A stretch of DNA of 35,560 nucleotides from DAOQAU01 sp964640325 (GCA_964640325.1 CAZXID010000019.1:1-35560); one strand, 5' to 3'; positions 8,476-17,201 are shown, counted from the stretch's first letter. Made by a program: numbers and translations. Notes: generated by a model not told the origin, from the letters alone.

Positions 8476-8529
8476 GTGAGCTGTGAGCTCTGAGCTGTGA
8501 GCTGTGTAGGTTGGGCTTTCCAGCCCAAC
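8476..8529. repeat. GAGCTGTGAGCT simple repeat followed by an 8-bp hairpin
   Basis: Positions 8476-8506 are overlapping copies of the unit TGAGCTGTGAGCTC with small variations. Immediately after, GTTGGGCT (8510-8517) pairs with AGCCCAAC (8522-8529) around TTCC. The block lies between divergent mnmG and an exported-protein gene and creates a false N-terminal extension of mnmG. Confidence 0.7.
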
Positions 8530-8563
8530 GAAGTAGAGTTAGGCTAATCAGGAGGTTTTTGGT

Positions 8564-9160
8564 ATGAAAAAAGTTTTATTTTCTGTTTTGTTTATGTTTT
8601 TGATGTTGCCGGCGTTTTCTCAGACAATTGAAGGCGGAGTTACTTTTGATTGGATTTCAAAATCTCAGCTTCAGCGTGATGAAAATATTAAACAAGTTCA
8701 AAATGTTTTGTTTACCGATAAAACGGTATATAAATATCCGAAAAAAGAATTTAAAACAGAATATGCCGCGGTCTGGAAAGATAAAAACCATCTTAAGACT
8801 TATGAAGAAGTGCTCAGGGGCAAAAAAGAAGATGTGGATAACTATTACTGCGGTTTTCACCTTAAAAACGGATTACTTATTGCTTACGGGATTCAGCCTA
8901 AAAAAGATATGAATCATATTTATTATTATAATGCGATGGGTCAACTGATTTTTGTGGATAATTTTTCTTCAAATTATCCGAAATTTCCTTATGAATCTTC
9001 TCAGTATTATAAAAATGGAAAACTGGTCGCCAAATATTATTATGTTTCTGACTATGATCAGTACGTATTTGATCCAAATAAAAATTTCAAAGGGCGTTGG
9101 TATAAAGAAAAAATGTACAATAAAAACGCAAAAGTCATTATGACAAGATCGAATTATTAG
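8564..9160 (+). CDS. Exported protein of unknown function
   Basis: A 198-residue protein with a signal peptide (MKKVLFSVLFMFLMLPAFS, cleavage near residue 19-20). The mature part is rich in Tyr, Lys and Asn. The second half has short beta motifs such as YYNAMGQLIFVDNF and YYKNGKLVAKYYY that resemble loosely repeated MORN-like YxxNGxL strands. I do not recognise a family. The start is well set by AGGAGG nine bases upstream. It is flanked by repeats on both sides and has no obvious operon partner. Confidence 0.75.
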   Translation: MKKVLFSVLFMFLMLPAFSQTIEGGVTFDWISKSQLQRDENIKQVQNVLFTDKTVYKYPKKEFKTEYAAVWKDKNHLKTYEEVLRGKKEDVDNYYCGFHLKNGLLIAYGIQPKKDMNHIYYYNAMGQLIFVDNFSSNYPKFPYESSQYYKNGKLVAKYYYVSDYDQYVFDPNKNFKGRWYKEKMYNKNAKVIMTRSNY

Positions 9161-9204
9161 CTGAAAGGCTGAATAGGTGGATGGCTGAAAGGTTCAATCC
9201 TCAT

Positions 9205-9307
9205 GTCATCCCGAAACATGGGTTTGGGCATTCAATGTTCTTCGCCACTTTTCTGGATCTTTCCGGCAGTCGCCGTTGGATAGATGCTGAATCGAGTTCA
9301 GCATGAC
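9205..9307. repeat. GTCAT...ATGAC intergenic element (copy B)
   Basis: The left end is GTCATCCCGAAACATGGG and the right end ATGCTGAA-TCGAG-TTCAGCAT followed by GAC. The right hairpin matches the left hairpin of copy A with changes only in the loop. The element is imperfect in the middle. It occupies the gap after the exported-protein gene, together with a short GGCTGAAAGG duplication at about 9163-9193 and two copies of ACTTATAAAC near 9321 and 9344. Confidence 0.65.
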
Positions 9308-9377
9308 GTAATTTTTTAAAACTTATAAACTCATAATCTCATGCACTTATAAACCAAAATAAGCCTTTTACTTCTCA

Positions 9378-11033
9378 CTATTTACTTTTAATTTTCTTGC
9401 CCCTAATGCTTTCGACGACTTTTTGCGTAAGCTCGGGCAAATCCATTTTCCCCGTAAAAATTTCAATGTAACATAGCCTTGTTTTTTGCTCTATTTCTGC
9501 TTGCATTAGGACTTCGTCAAATTCTTTATCCGTTTTTGCCTGAGCAATCCAAGCATCGCCTTCAAAAACTGTGGGAAGTTTTGAATAATTCCATTTAATC
9601 GTTTCATTAAAAGAATCCCAAGGGTCGTCTGAAAGGACTCTTTCTATTGTGTATCCGCTGTTGTTTATAACTATTATTATCGGTTTTAGTTTATGGTGCA
9701 TCATGTTGCTGACTTCACCTGCGGTAAGTTGGTGTGAGCCTTCTCCTGTTATTAGAATTGTTCTTCTGTCTTTTGCCGCCATTTGCACGCCGAAAGTTGC
9801 AGCTGTTGCCCAACCTATCGACCCCCAAAGCGTTTGGGTATTTACTTCGGTGTTTTTAGGTATTTTGGTGGGGGCAAAGCCGTGTGGAATAATTCCTGTT
9901 TCTGCAACAATCATGTCGTTTGGCTTGAAAAATTCCTGGAGTCTGGGGAAAACATAATTTATACTCAAAGGAGTATCCTTTGCTTTTTCAACTTTCTTAA
10001 AGCTGGGTTCTTTTAAGGGTAGTTGTGCGGGACGAGGTTTAATCTTTTTTGTAAGTTCTTGTATCATGTCTTTCATCAAAATGTTTTCGTATTTTTTACC
10101 AGAAACGATAGTGTAATGACCCTGAATATCTATAAAGTCCGATGGCTTAAAGGGAAGCCCGAGTCTGTAAGTATTTAAATCACTGTTTATAAGCCCCACA
10201 GAAATTACGCAATCAGAATCTTTAAGTCCGTTGTAGGCATTAGGGTTATCGTAAGTCGAAAGAAAAGTCCCCAGAAAGTTTTTGTTATCTGCTTCTAAGA
10301 GCCCTTTACCCATAAGCAGGTTGGATACGGGCATTTGGGATTTTTCCACAAGCTTTGCAAATTCTTTTCTGACTTTGTATCTTTTTATCAAAACATCGCC
10401 CAAAATTACAGGAAAATCTGAGCGGTTGATAAGTTTTATAGCGCTTTCCACTGCGGATTTAAGAGATTTTCCATCGCTTTTTTTGTGTTTTATATTTGGT
10501 TTGTTTTCTATTTCCAGCTTGCAAATATCAACCGGAATCGAAATATAAACCGGTCTGTTGTATTCGGTAAAAATAGATAAAATTCTATCAATTTCTTCTT
10601 TTGCATTGTTTTCATCAAGAAAAGCGTTTGCTTCAGTAACGTTTGAAAATGCTCTCTGGCAAGCATAATAGTCAGGATGTTGAAAATTATGGTGAATAAG
10701 CGCATTGGATTTTATAAACTTGGTGGCAGGAGCACCTACAATATGGATAACGGCAATATTTTCGGCAAAACTTCCTGCTGTTGCGTTCATTGCGCTCAGT
10801 TCTCCAACTCCGTAAGTTGTTACTAAAGCCCCGTAGCCGTTAATTCTGGCATAACCGTCTGCGGCGTACCCTGCGTTCAATTCATTTGTGCAGCCAATCC
10901 ATTTTGTTTTCGGATTATTTTCTATAGCGTATAAAATATTAAAATTATAATCTCCCGGAAGCCCGAAGATTTCTTTTATTCCGAGCTTGGTCAATTCTTG
11001 TATTAAATAGTCGGCGACTTTGATTTTACCCAT
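9378..11033 (-). CDS. Thiamine-diphosphate-dependent 2-oxoacid decarboxylase (pyruvate/indolepyruvate decarboxylase family)
   Basis: This enzyme removes CO2 from a 2-oxoacid to give an aldehyde. The 551-residue protein keeps the whole catalytic set of the pyruvate decarboxylase group: D28 (LPGDYN), E51 (NELNAGYAADGYAR), the H114-H115 pair (LIHHNF), the cofactor motif GEGSHQLTAGEVSNM ... NNSGYTIE with E464 at its end. The numbering matches yeast PDC for the first four residues. The HH pair and TIE glutamate argue against acetolactate synthase. Whether the substrate is pyruvate, indolepyruvate or a branched-chain oxoacid cannot be read from sequence. No alcohol dehydrogenase gene lies beside it. 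A GGGAG site precedes the ATG. Confidence 0.92.
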   Translation of the reverse strand: MGKIKVADYLIQELTKLGIKEIFGLPGDYNFNILYAIENNPKTKWIGCTNELNAGYAADGYARINGYGALVTTYGVGELSAMNATAGSFAENIAVIHIVGAPATKFIKSNALIHHNFQHPDYYACQRAFSNVTEANAFLDENNAKEEIDRILSIFTEYNRPVYISIPVDICKLEIENKPNIKHKKSDGKSLKSAVESAIKLINRSDFPVILGDVLIKRYKVRKEFAKLVEKSQMPVSNLLMGKGLLEADNKNFLGTFLSTYDNPNAYNGLKDSDCVISVGLINSDLNTYRLGLPFKPSDFIDIQGHYTIVSGKKYENILMKDMIQELTKKIKPRPAQLPLKEPSFKKVEKAKDTPLSINYVFPRLQEFFKPNDMIVAETGIIPHGFAPTKIPKNTEVNTQTLWGSIGWATAATFGVQMAAKDRRTILITGEGSHQLTAGEVSNMMHHKLKPIIIVINNSGYTIERVLSDDPWDSFNETIKWNYSKLPTVFEGDAWIAQAKTDKEFDEVLMQAEIEQKTRLCYIEIFTGKMDLPELTQKVVESIRGKKIKSK

Positions 11034-11135
11034 GCCGTTTTTCTCCCTAAAATGTATATTTAAATTGATTTTAGCATGAATTATATTATAGTCTTTATTT
11101 TTACAAATATTTAATTTATTTTAATTTTTAATTTT

Positions 11136-12173
11136 TTATTCAGTGAGTAAACCGTATTTTTTAGCCAGTTCAAGAGATTCCTGGCTAAGATTAACAGGGA
11201 TTGATTTTATCTTTTGATCGCGCATGAATGCGAAACGATTTCTTCCATCCCAGAATGATACATCTAGAATACCCGGTTCTCTCTCATTTACCAAAAGAAT
11301 AGATGCATGAATATCTTGATTCGTTTCATTTGCAAATGTTTTAAAGCGACTATATTTTCCTTTAATAGCGCCTGCACCTTTTCCACCTTTAGAAATATAA
11401 TCTTTAGTATTTAATTTCCACAAAGCATCCACTTTATCGGTATTTATTCTGACAAATTTAAAATTGTCGTCTCGAGAAACAACCCTATTGTCAAGATTGC
11501 TTTTTGGTCGAATAATTGAAAAATTTTGAATATTTGTTAAAGCTTCACGACTAGATAGTGTTTTTAAAGTGGTTTCAATCGACCTGGGAGTAGCTTTAAA
11601 GCAATAAGCTGTTGCTTCAAGCGACGTCATGCCGTAAGTTCCTTTTATTCCGGCTATTTTTAAACTTCCTTTTGCGCCTAAAACTGAAGCGGCTACAGTT
11701 AAGGTGCCTGATCCTATATCTTCCCAAGCTTGTTTTGCCTGTATATCAGTTTTTGCTTTACATGCTTTTACAATCCCGGTGCCTAACTGCACGGCACCTA
11801 ATGTTGCTCCTAGCGCAACTAACGCCGGAGCAGCTGCTCCTCCGGTCGCTGCTGTAAGAGCTATAGCACCTGCCGTTATAGCTACAGTGGTTAAAGTTCT
11901 TTTTATACTGAATTTCCCGTTTTTATTACAAAACATACCTTTGAATGAATTTAATATTCCATTGCCCATTGATTTTAGTTTTTCATTAGGAGTTATTTGG
12001 CCGTCATTTTCGGTATCTTTTTTTTGTATGGTTTTTGCGTTTTTATGTTTAGAAGATCTTTGCATATTTATGATACTTTGATTACGCTGATTTAAATTAA
12101 TATTTCTCATTCCATTGTTAGAATAAGTAATATTATTTACTTTTGGCAATGTATTTGCAAATCTTACAACCAT
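11136..12173 (-). CDS. Unknown multidomain protein: EF-hand loop, Ala/Gly-rich hydrophobic segment, ParB-like C-terminus
   Basis: A 345-residue protein with no recognised full-length family. Residues 1-50 are polar and Asn/Lys-rich. An EF-hand-type loop spans 53-64 (DTENDGQITPNE, with D, E, D, Q and E at loop positions 1, 3, 5, 7 and 12). Residues 93-137 are an Ala/Gly/Leu-rich hydrophobic stretch that could enter a membrane. The C-terminal part (about 285-330) has IHASILLVNE followed by DGRNRFAFMRDQKIKSIPV, which looks like the GxxR core of ParB/sulfiredoxin-like domains. This layout is compatible with a secreted effector or toxin-like protein, but that is inference. GAGGAT lies six bases before the ATG. 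It stands alone, divergent from ndk. Confidence 0.7.
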   Translation of the reverse strand: MVVRFANTLPKVNNITYSNNGMRNINLNQRNQSIINMQRSSKHKNAKTIQKKDTENDGQITPNEKLKSMGNGILNSFKGMFCNKNGKFSIKRTLTTVAITAGAIALTAATGGAAAPALVALGATLGAVQLGTGIVKACKAKTDIQAKQAWEDIGSGTLTVAASVLGAKGSLKIAGIKGTYGMTSLEATAYCFKATPRSIETTLKTLSSREALTNIQNFSIIRPKSNLDNRVVSRDDNFKFVRINTDKVDALWKLNTKDYISKGGKGAGAIKGKYSRFKTFANETNQDIHASILLVNEREPGILDVSFWDGRNRFAFMRDQKIKSIPVNLSQESLELAKKYGLLTE

Positions 12174-12321
12174 TCTTATATCCTCAATTAAAATCCTCTG
12201 TTATTTATACAAAGTATTTTTGTTTTAAAAAATTGCGTGTAAAAGTTTACTTATAATATGTTTATAGACACAAGCCGATTTTTATGTTTTAATTTACTCA
12301 GAAAATAAGAGAGGAGACCTT

Positions 12322-12780
12322 ATGGAAAGAACATTTATAGCGATTAAACCCGATGGTGTTAAAAGGGGATTAATCGGGAAAATTATTTCAAGAATCGAAG
12401 ACAAAGGTTATAAAATTGTCGGCTTAAAAATGCTTCATGTAACGCCTGAATTGGCGGCAAAGCATTATGCTGAACACGTCGGAAAACCTTTTTATAACGG
12501 ACTTATAAAATTTATCACAAGCGGACCGATTATTGCAATGGTTTTGCAAGGCGAAAATGTAATTGAAAGCGCAAGAAAATTTATGGGGAAAACCAACCCC
12601 AATGAAGCCGAATGCGGCTCTATCAGGGGTGATTTCTCGCAAGTTATGGGCGTAAATACAATTCATGGTTCCGATTCGAAAGAAAGTGCCGAGCGTGAAA
12701 TTAATCTTTATTTTGAGCCTAATGAAATTTGCAATAACTGGAAAACAATGTTTGAACTGATGGCAGATGACAAAGCATAA
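12322..12780 (+). CDS. ndk: Nucleoside diphosphate kinase
   Basis: Ndk moves the gamma phosphate between nucleoside triphosphates and diphosphates through a phosphohistidine. The 152-residue protein starts ERTFIAIKPDGVKRGLIG and has the active-site motif NTIHGSDS with the catalytic H115, preceded by ECGSIRGDF. A GAGGAG site lies about five bases before the ATG, and a TATAAT hexamer is present at 12252-12257. Its last 14 bases overlap the start of tgt in another frame, so the two are co-transcribed and probably translationally coupled. Confidence 0.97.
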   Translation: MERTFIAIKPDGVKRGLIGKIISRIEDKGYKIVGLKMLHVTPELAAKHYAEHVGKPFYNGLIKFITSGPIIAMVLQGENVIESARKFMGKTNPNEAECGSIRGDFSQVMGVNTIHGSDSKESAEREINLYFEPNEICNNWKTMFELMADDKA

Positions 12781-13888
12781 ATTTTTTAAATATGAATTAA
12801 TACACGAATGTAAAAAGACTGGCGCGCGCGCGGGTCTTTTGCACACACCCCATGGCAATATCGAAACCCCTATTTTTATGCCTGTGGGGACAAACTCAAC
12901 CGTTAAAATGCTCACAAACCAACATTTGGAACAAACAGGAGCACAAATTATTCTCAGCAATTCTTATCATCTTTATTTAAGAGCGGGAACAGAATTAATA
13001 AAGTCTTTTGGCGGGATTCATAACTGGATGAATTGGAACAAGCCTGTTCTGACTGATTCGGGCGGGTTTCAGGTTTTTTCGCTTGCTCATTTGAGGAAAA
13101 TAACAGAAGACGGTGTTAAATTCAGAGACCCCAAAGACGGCAAAGAGCATTACATCAGCCCTGAAATTTCAATGCAAATTCAAGAAAACATCGGTGCTGA
13201 TATTATAATGGCGTTTGATGAATGTGCGCCTTATCCTTGCAGTCATTCAGAGGCAAAAATTGCAATGGAGCGCACTCACAGGTGGTTAGATAGATGTTTT
13301 AAAGCACATAAAAATCCAAAACAAGCACTTTTCCCTATTGTTCAAGGGGCCTTTTATGATGATTTAAGACAAGAAAGTGCCAAAGTAATTGCCTCTTATG
13401 ATGCGGTAGGATACGCCATAGGCGGAGTTTCAGTGGGTGAACCGACCGAGATGAAAAATCATGTGGTTGAAATTACCGCACCGCTTTTGCCAAAAGACAA
13501 ACCACGATATTTAATGGGTGTGGGAACGCCTGAAGATTTGCTTGACGGGATTTTGCGCGGGATTGATATGTTTGACTGCGTTTTGCCTACAAGAAACGCC
13601 CGTCACGGCTCATTTTTTACTTATGAAGGCAGAAAAATTATTAAAAATAAAGAATTTGAAAAAGATTCAAAGCCATTAGATGAAAATTGTAATTGCTATG
13701 CTTGTCAAAACCATTCAAGGGCTTATATAAGACATCTTTACCGTTGCGGTGAGGCAACTGCTGCGATTTTATTGTCCATCCACAACACGCAATTCTTGCT
13801 TGACTTTGTAAAAAAAGCGCGACAGTCCATCTTAAAAGATGAATTTGATGTTTTTATGGAGAAACATTATAAAAAAATAAGTAAATAA
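12767..13888 (+). CDS. tgt: Queuine/preQ1 tRNA-guanine transglycosylase
   Basis: Tgt exchanges guanine-34 for the queuosine precursor preQ1 in tRNAs with GUN anticodons. The 373-residue protein has TDSGGFQVFSL with D97, the nucleophile region GIDMFDCVLPTRNARHG with D270, and the zinc site C308-x-C310-x2-C313 ... H339. GVGTPEDLLDGI is also conserved. The ATG overlaps the end of ndk by 14 bases. No queuosine synthesis genes are visible in the window. The stop is directly abutted by the stop of the convergent gene, with no terminator between them. Confidence 0.96.
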   Translation: MTKHKFFKYELIHECKKTGARAGLLHTPHGNIETPIFMPVGTNSTVKMLTNQHLEQTGAQIILSNSYHLYLRAGTELIKSFGGIHNWMNWNKPVLTDSGGFQVFSLAHLRKITEDGVKFRDPKDGKEHYISPEISMQIQENIGADIIMAFDECAPYPCSHSEAKIAMERTHRWLDRCFKAHKNPKQALFPIVQGAFYDDLRQESAKVIASYDAVGYAIGGVSVGEPTEMKNHVVEITAPLLPKDKPRYLMGVGTPEDLLDGILRGIDMFDCVLPTRNARHGSFFTYEGRKIIKNKEFEKDSKPLDENCNCYACQNHSRAYIRHLYRCGEATAAILLSIHNTQFLLDFVKKARQSILKDEFDVFMEKHYKKISK

Positions 13889-14239
13889 CTATTTCTGAGG
13901 ATTTAAGGCATTTAACATTGTATTTAATTTATTAAAAGTATTTTCTAACCTTTGGTGTTGTTTGTTCAGTTTGGTTATTTGAGAATTAATGTTTCTGATT
14001 TCGTATTGGTCTGTCAATCGTTTTAAAATATTTCTTTTAGCAACAACTTCAAATTCAATGCTGTTTAAATTCAGGTTAGTCTGTGACATTTGAGAATTAA
14101 TAAAATTTCTGATTAAATTCAGGTCTTTTCGGGGAATTGTAAGCGTAACTGTATCTTGGGGTTTTTTATCTCCAAAATAAACATTTTGTTTTTGTATTTT
14201 TTGAGAAAAAACTCTTTGGTGAATAGGATTGATTTTCAT
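13889..14239 (-). CDS. Small coiled-coil protein of unknown function with N-terminal YFG tag
   Basis: A 116-residue protein with N-terminus MKINPIHQRVFSQKIQKQNVYFGDKKP. The Tyr-Phe-Gly followed by charged residues at about 21-25 resembles the short F-K/G-G tag in the two sigma-like proteins. Residues about 30-55 read like a short strand-helix (VTLTIPRKDLNLIRNFI), and about 75-113 form a heptad-like coiled coil (INSQITKLNKQHQRLENTF). No signal peptide. AAGGAG lies six bases before the ATG. Its stop touches the stop of convergent tgt. Function unknown. Confidence 0.7.
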   Translation of the reverse strand: MKINPIHQRVFSQKIQKQNVYFGDKKPQDTVTLTIPRKDLNLIRNFINSQMSQTNLNLNSIEFEVVAKRNILKRLTDQYEIRNINSQITKLNKQHQRLENTFNKLNTMLNALNPQK

Positions 14240-14301
14240 ATTTAAACTCCTTGTTAAATAAATGCATTGTTTTTATAGAATAAGCAAAAAAGGAATTAAA
14301 A

Positions 14302-15039
14302 TCAATAATTCATCTGCCAACCTTCTTCCATTATGCGACCAGCACAAAGACTTCCTGCTTTATTGTTACTAACGCAGCTTTTACTAGGACCGTTCCACCA
14401 ATAATTATCATTGTCAGTAATACTTATTTTTGCACCAACGGGATACAAAAAAGGTCTACTTCTTATAAAAAATCCGAATACATCTCGACCCATGTTATTT
14501 GGAGGTTTTAAGCCATTAACATCTATCATAACCGAAATATTTGCGTTTAAAGTATTAGGAAAACTTTGATTTGCATAAACTTTTAAGCCAATTGATGTGC
14601 CATCAACAGTTATAAAATTATATACATTACTATCATTTAAGCCCCCCCCAATAAATATAGGATACATCTTTGTCCCACCACCATCATACTCATAAGCAAT
14701 TTGAGTAGAAAAGCAGTTTGTGGATAAATAATGTTCTGAACCACAATTTTTTAATGTTTTGAATTTTTTAACAAATTCATCTCCAAAAGTTGCAATAGAA
14801 TATTCATTGAATAATCCCGTGCATTCTAAACTTTCCGGACACCCCATATCTGAGAATAATTCTATCAATGCTTGATTAATTGTCGCATAAGCTTTTTTTA
14901 ATCTTGTTACATATTCCTGCTTTTGGTACTTTGCCTGTAATGTAGGTATAGTCATAGCCGCAACTATTCCTATAATTCCAAGTGTTACAAGCACTTCCGC
15001 AAGTGTAAATGCTGATTTAAAATTATTTTTCTCTTTCAT
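14302..15039 (-). CDS. Type IV pilin-like / type II secretion pseudopilin-like protein
   Basis: The N-terminus KNNFKSA/FTLAEVLVTLG is a type III prepilin leader: a short charged leader, cleavage before Phe, Glu at mature position 5, and then a hydrophobic helix (VLVTLGIIGIVAAMTIPTL). Of 245 residues, the rest is a variable globular domain with cysteines at about 67, 72 and near the C-terminus that could form disulphides, and it ends in a Trp/Tyr-rich segment (MEEGWQMNY). A prepilin peptidase would cleave it; none is in this window. It appears monocistronic with its own TTGACA-16-TAAAAT promoter. Confidence 0.87.
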   Translation of the reverse strand: MKEKNNFKSAFTLAEVLVTLGIIGIVAAMTIPTLQAKYQKQEYVTRLKKAYATINQALIELFSDMGCPESLECTGLFNEYSIATFGDEFVKKFKTLKNCGSEHYLSTNCFSTQIAYEYDGGGTKMYPIFIGGGLNDSNVYNFITVDGTSIGLKVYANQSFPNTLNANISVMIDVNGLKPPNNMGRDVFGFFIRSRPFLYPVGAKISITDNDNYWWNGPSKSCVSNNKAGSLCAGRIMEEGWQMNY

Positions 15040-15074
15040 CTTTACTCTTTCTTAATTTTTCAGGGATTAGATTA

Positions 15075-15102
15075 ATTTTAACAAATTGTTTTAAAATGTC
15101 AA
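15075..15102 (-). promoter_or_regulatory. Sigma-70-type promoter for the pilin-like gene
   Basis: On the minus strand TTGACA (15102-15097) and TAAAAT (15080-15075) are 16 bases apart, about 35 bases before the pilin-like ATG. It lies in the short gap after lepA, so the pilin-like gene can be transcribed separately from lepA. Confidence 0.7.
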
Positions 15103-15107
15103 ACAAT

Positions 15108-16919
15108 CTAGTCTTCATCAAGGCTTAAAACCGCCATAAATGCTTCTTGCGGAACTTCTACCCGACCTACTGATTTCATACGTTTTTTACCTTTTTTCTG
15201 TTTTTCAAGGAGTTTTCGTTTTCTTGAAATGTCTCCGCCGTAACATTTATCAAGTACGTTTTTTCGCATTGCTTTAATGTTTGTTCTTGCAATGATTCTC
15301 CCGCCGAAAGCTGCTTGGATGGGTACTTCAAAAAGCTGCCTTGGGATTATATCTTTTAATTTTGAGGTCAATTTTTGTCCGATATAAAAAGCATTGTCTT
15401 TGTGGCAGATTACAGAAAGCGCATCAACTACTTCGCCTGCCAGCATTATTTCAAGTTTTACCAAATCTGAGCGTTTGTAATCGTGGAATTCGTAGTCCAT
15501 ACTTGCATAACCTTTTGTTCTTGATTTAAGCTGATCATAAAAATCCACAATAACTTCACTTAAAGGAAGCTGGTATTCTAAATCAGCTCTGACTTTATCC
15601 AGATAAGTCATATTAATAAAAATTCCGCGTTTTGATTGCGCCAAATCCATTAATGTTCCTACGTATTCGTTTGGTGTAATTATCTGAACTTTTACGTAAG
15701 GCTCTTCAATATAATCTCTGTATTGAGGTGCAGGAAGGTTTGCAGGGTTGTCTATTGCGACCATTGTGCCGTTTGTTTTGTAAACGTGATAAACAACAGA
15801 AGGCGCGGTTGTTATAAGTGATAAGTTATATTCTCTTTCCAATCGTTCTTGAGCGATTTCCATATGGAGCATTCCTAAAAAACCGCATCTGAAGCCAAAC
15901 CCCAGCGCACTTGAAGTTTCAGGCTCAAAAGTAATGCTGCTGTCATTGAGTTTAAGCTTTTCCAAAGCATCTTTCAAATCGTGATAATCGTCATTGTCAA
16001 CAGGATAAAGACCGGAAAAAACCATCGGTAAAGCTTCTTTGTATCCTGCAAGCGATTCTTTTGCGGGGTGATCTTTGTGAGTGATGGTATCACCGACAAA
16101 CCTTGTAAGTTCTTTTATTGAGCCTGCAAAATATCCTACATCACCGCATTTTAAACTGTTTACTTGTACTCTGTCCGGAGTAAGATAGCCCAGTTCTACA
16201 ACTTCATATTCTTTGCCTGTTGCCATGAACTTAACATCATCACCCAATTTGAGTTTTCCGTCCATAATTTTAAAGAAACAAAGTGTGCCGAGATATTGGT
16301 CATAAGCACTGTCGAAAACAAGCGCCCTAAGAGGTTTGTCGGAAGTATCAACCGGTGGCGGAACAAGATCAACAACTGCTTCAAGTACTTCTTCAATACC
16401 GATTCCCGCTTTGGCACTTACCGGAATGGCAAGACTGGCGTCAATTCCTAAAATTTCTTCAATTTCTTGCCTTACTTTTTCCACATCTGCAGATGGCAAA
16501 TCAATTTTGTTTATTATCGGAATGATTTCCAAATTTTGCTCAATCGCCAAATAAACATTCGCAAGAGTTTGCGCTTCAACCCCCTGAGTAGCATCAACAA
16601 TAAGCAAAGCTCCTTCACATGCCGCAAGTGAGCGCGAAACTTCATAAGAAAAATCAACGTGTCCCGGTGTGTCAATCAAATTGAGAACATAGTCCTTGCC
16701 GTTTTTTGCTTTGTAATTCATCCTTGCAGCGTTGAGCTTAATCGTAATGCCGCGCTCCCGCTCAATATCCATGGTGTCTAAAAGCTGATTCTGCATATCA
16801 CGCTCGGCAATGGTACCGGTGAATTCAAGCAAACGATCGGCAAGTGTTGATTTTCCGTGGTCTATATGTGCTATTATACAAAAATTCCGTACGTTTTCTC
16901 TATACCTCATGCTTGACAT
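15108..16919 (-). CDS. lepA: Elongation factor 4 (LepA), ribosome back-translocating GTPase
   Basis: The 603-residue protein has the translational GTPase G1 motif AHIDHGKST, G2 with RERGITI, G3 DTPGHVDF, G4 NKID and G5 near VSAKAG. The EF4-specific C-terminal domain is present (SVGRVEVPQEAFMAVL at the end). The usual start is ATG 16919, preceded by AAGG four bases away, but TATAAT overlaps that ATG. A leaderless message would begin at ATG 16910 (MRYRENVRNFCI), which also fits the family N-terminus. It is divergent from a possible small RNA region and followed by the pilin-like gene. Confidence 0.97.
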   Translation of the reverse strand: MSSMRYRENVRNFCIIAHIDHGKSTLADRLLEFTGTIAERDMQNQLLDTMDIERERGITIKLNAARMNYKAKNGKDYVLNLIDTPGHVDFSYEVSRSLAACEGALLIVDATQGVEAQTLANVYLAIEQNLEIIPIINKIDLPSADVEKVRQEIEEILGIDASLAIPVSAKAGIGIEEVLEAVVDLVPPPVDTSDKPLRALVFDSAYDQYLGTLCFFKIMDGKLKLGDDVKFMATGKEYEVVELGYLTPDRVQVNSLKCGDVGYFAGSIKELTRFVGDTITHKDHPAKESLAGYKEALPMVFSGLYPVDNDDYHDLKDALEKLKLNDSSITFEPETSSALGFGFRCGFLGMLHMEIAQERLEREYNLSLITTAPSVVYHVYKTNGTMVAIDNPANLPAPQYRDYIEEPYVKVQIITPNEYVGTLMDLAQSKRGIFINMTYLDKVRADLEYQLPLSEVIVDFYDQLKSRTKGYASMDYEFHDYKRSDLVKLEIMLAGEVVDALSVICHKDNAFYIGQKLTSKLKDIIPRQLFEVPIQAAFGGRIIARTNIKAMRKNVLDKCYGGDISRKRKLLEKQKKGKKRMKSVGRVEVPQEAFMAVLSLDED

Positions 16920-16947
16920 TATACCTTGCTAAAGCTAAAACTTGCAA
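16918..16947 (-). promoter_or_regulatory. lepA promoter overlapping the first ATG
   Basis: On the minus strand TTGCAA (16947-16942) and TATAAT (16923-16918) are 18 bases apart. The -10 overlaps ATG 16919, and the second in-frame ATG (16910) lies seven bases after it, about where transcription would begin. Confidence 0.6.
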
Positions 16948-17149
16948 CTTTTTAAGTATTAATCTGCTTCAATATTTATTTAATTATTAAGAGATGTAAC
17001 AAATATATAATAGCATCATATATAATATAGCAATTTTATATATTAAAAAGTTTTTATTAAATTATAGAGTATAAACAGCTAAAAACTGTACGAGGAAAAA
17101 GAGAAAATTAGAGAAGTTTAACTACATAGCACACACTACACACACTTCA

Positions 17150-17170
17150 CACTGATTAGGAATTTATTCC
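17150..17170. repeat. CACTGATTAGG-AATTTATTCC element, copy 1
   Basis: The 21-base block CACTGATTAGGAATTTATTC plus a final C is matched at 20670-20691 with one inserted G, and both are followed by an N-GAG. In both places the block lies at the 3' end of a minus-strand gene next to a GC-rich hairpin. It contains a small GGAAT/ATTCC dyad. Confidence 0.7.
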
Positions 17171-17171
17171 G

Positions 17172-17201
17172 GAGACCCCCACCACAAGGTCTCTTTTTTT
17201 T
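17172..17201 (+). terminator. Intrinsic terminator reading rightward; possible end of a small RNA
   Basis: GAGACC (17172-17177) pairs with GGTCTC (17188-17193) around a ten-base CA-rich loop, followed by eight T (17194-17201). The T tract is on the plus strand, so it would stop a rightward transcript starting in the 16920-17150 gap. The 280-base gap holds no convincing reading frame; it has several TATAAT-like hexamers and a small ACAG/CTGT hairpin at about 17079-17093. The hairpin also lies in the 3' tail of the sigma-winged-helix gene on the other strand. Confidence 0.6.

Noticed and set aside
8454..8528. N-terminal extension of MnmG (25 extra residues)
   Set aside because: The extension is encoded by the GAGCTGTGAGCT repeat and a -10 hexamer. 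Homology starts at the ATG at 8453.
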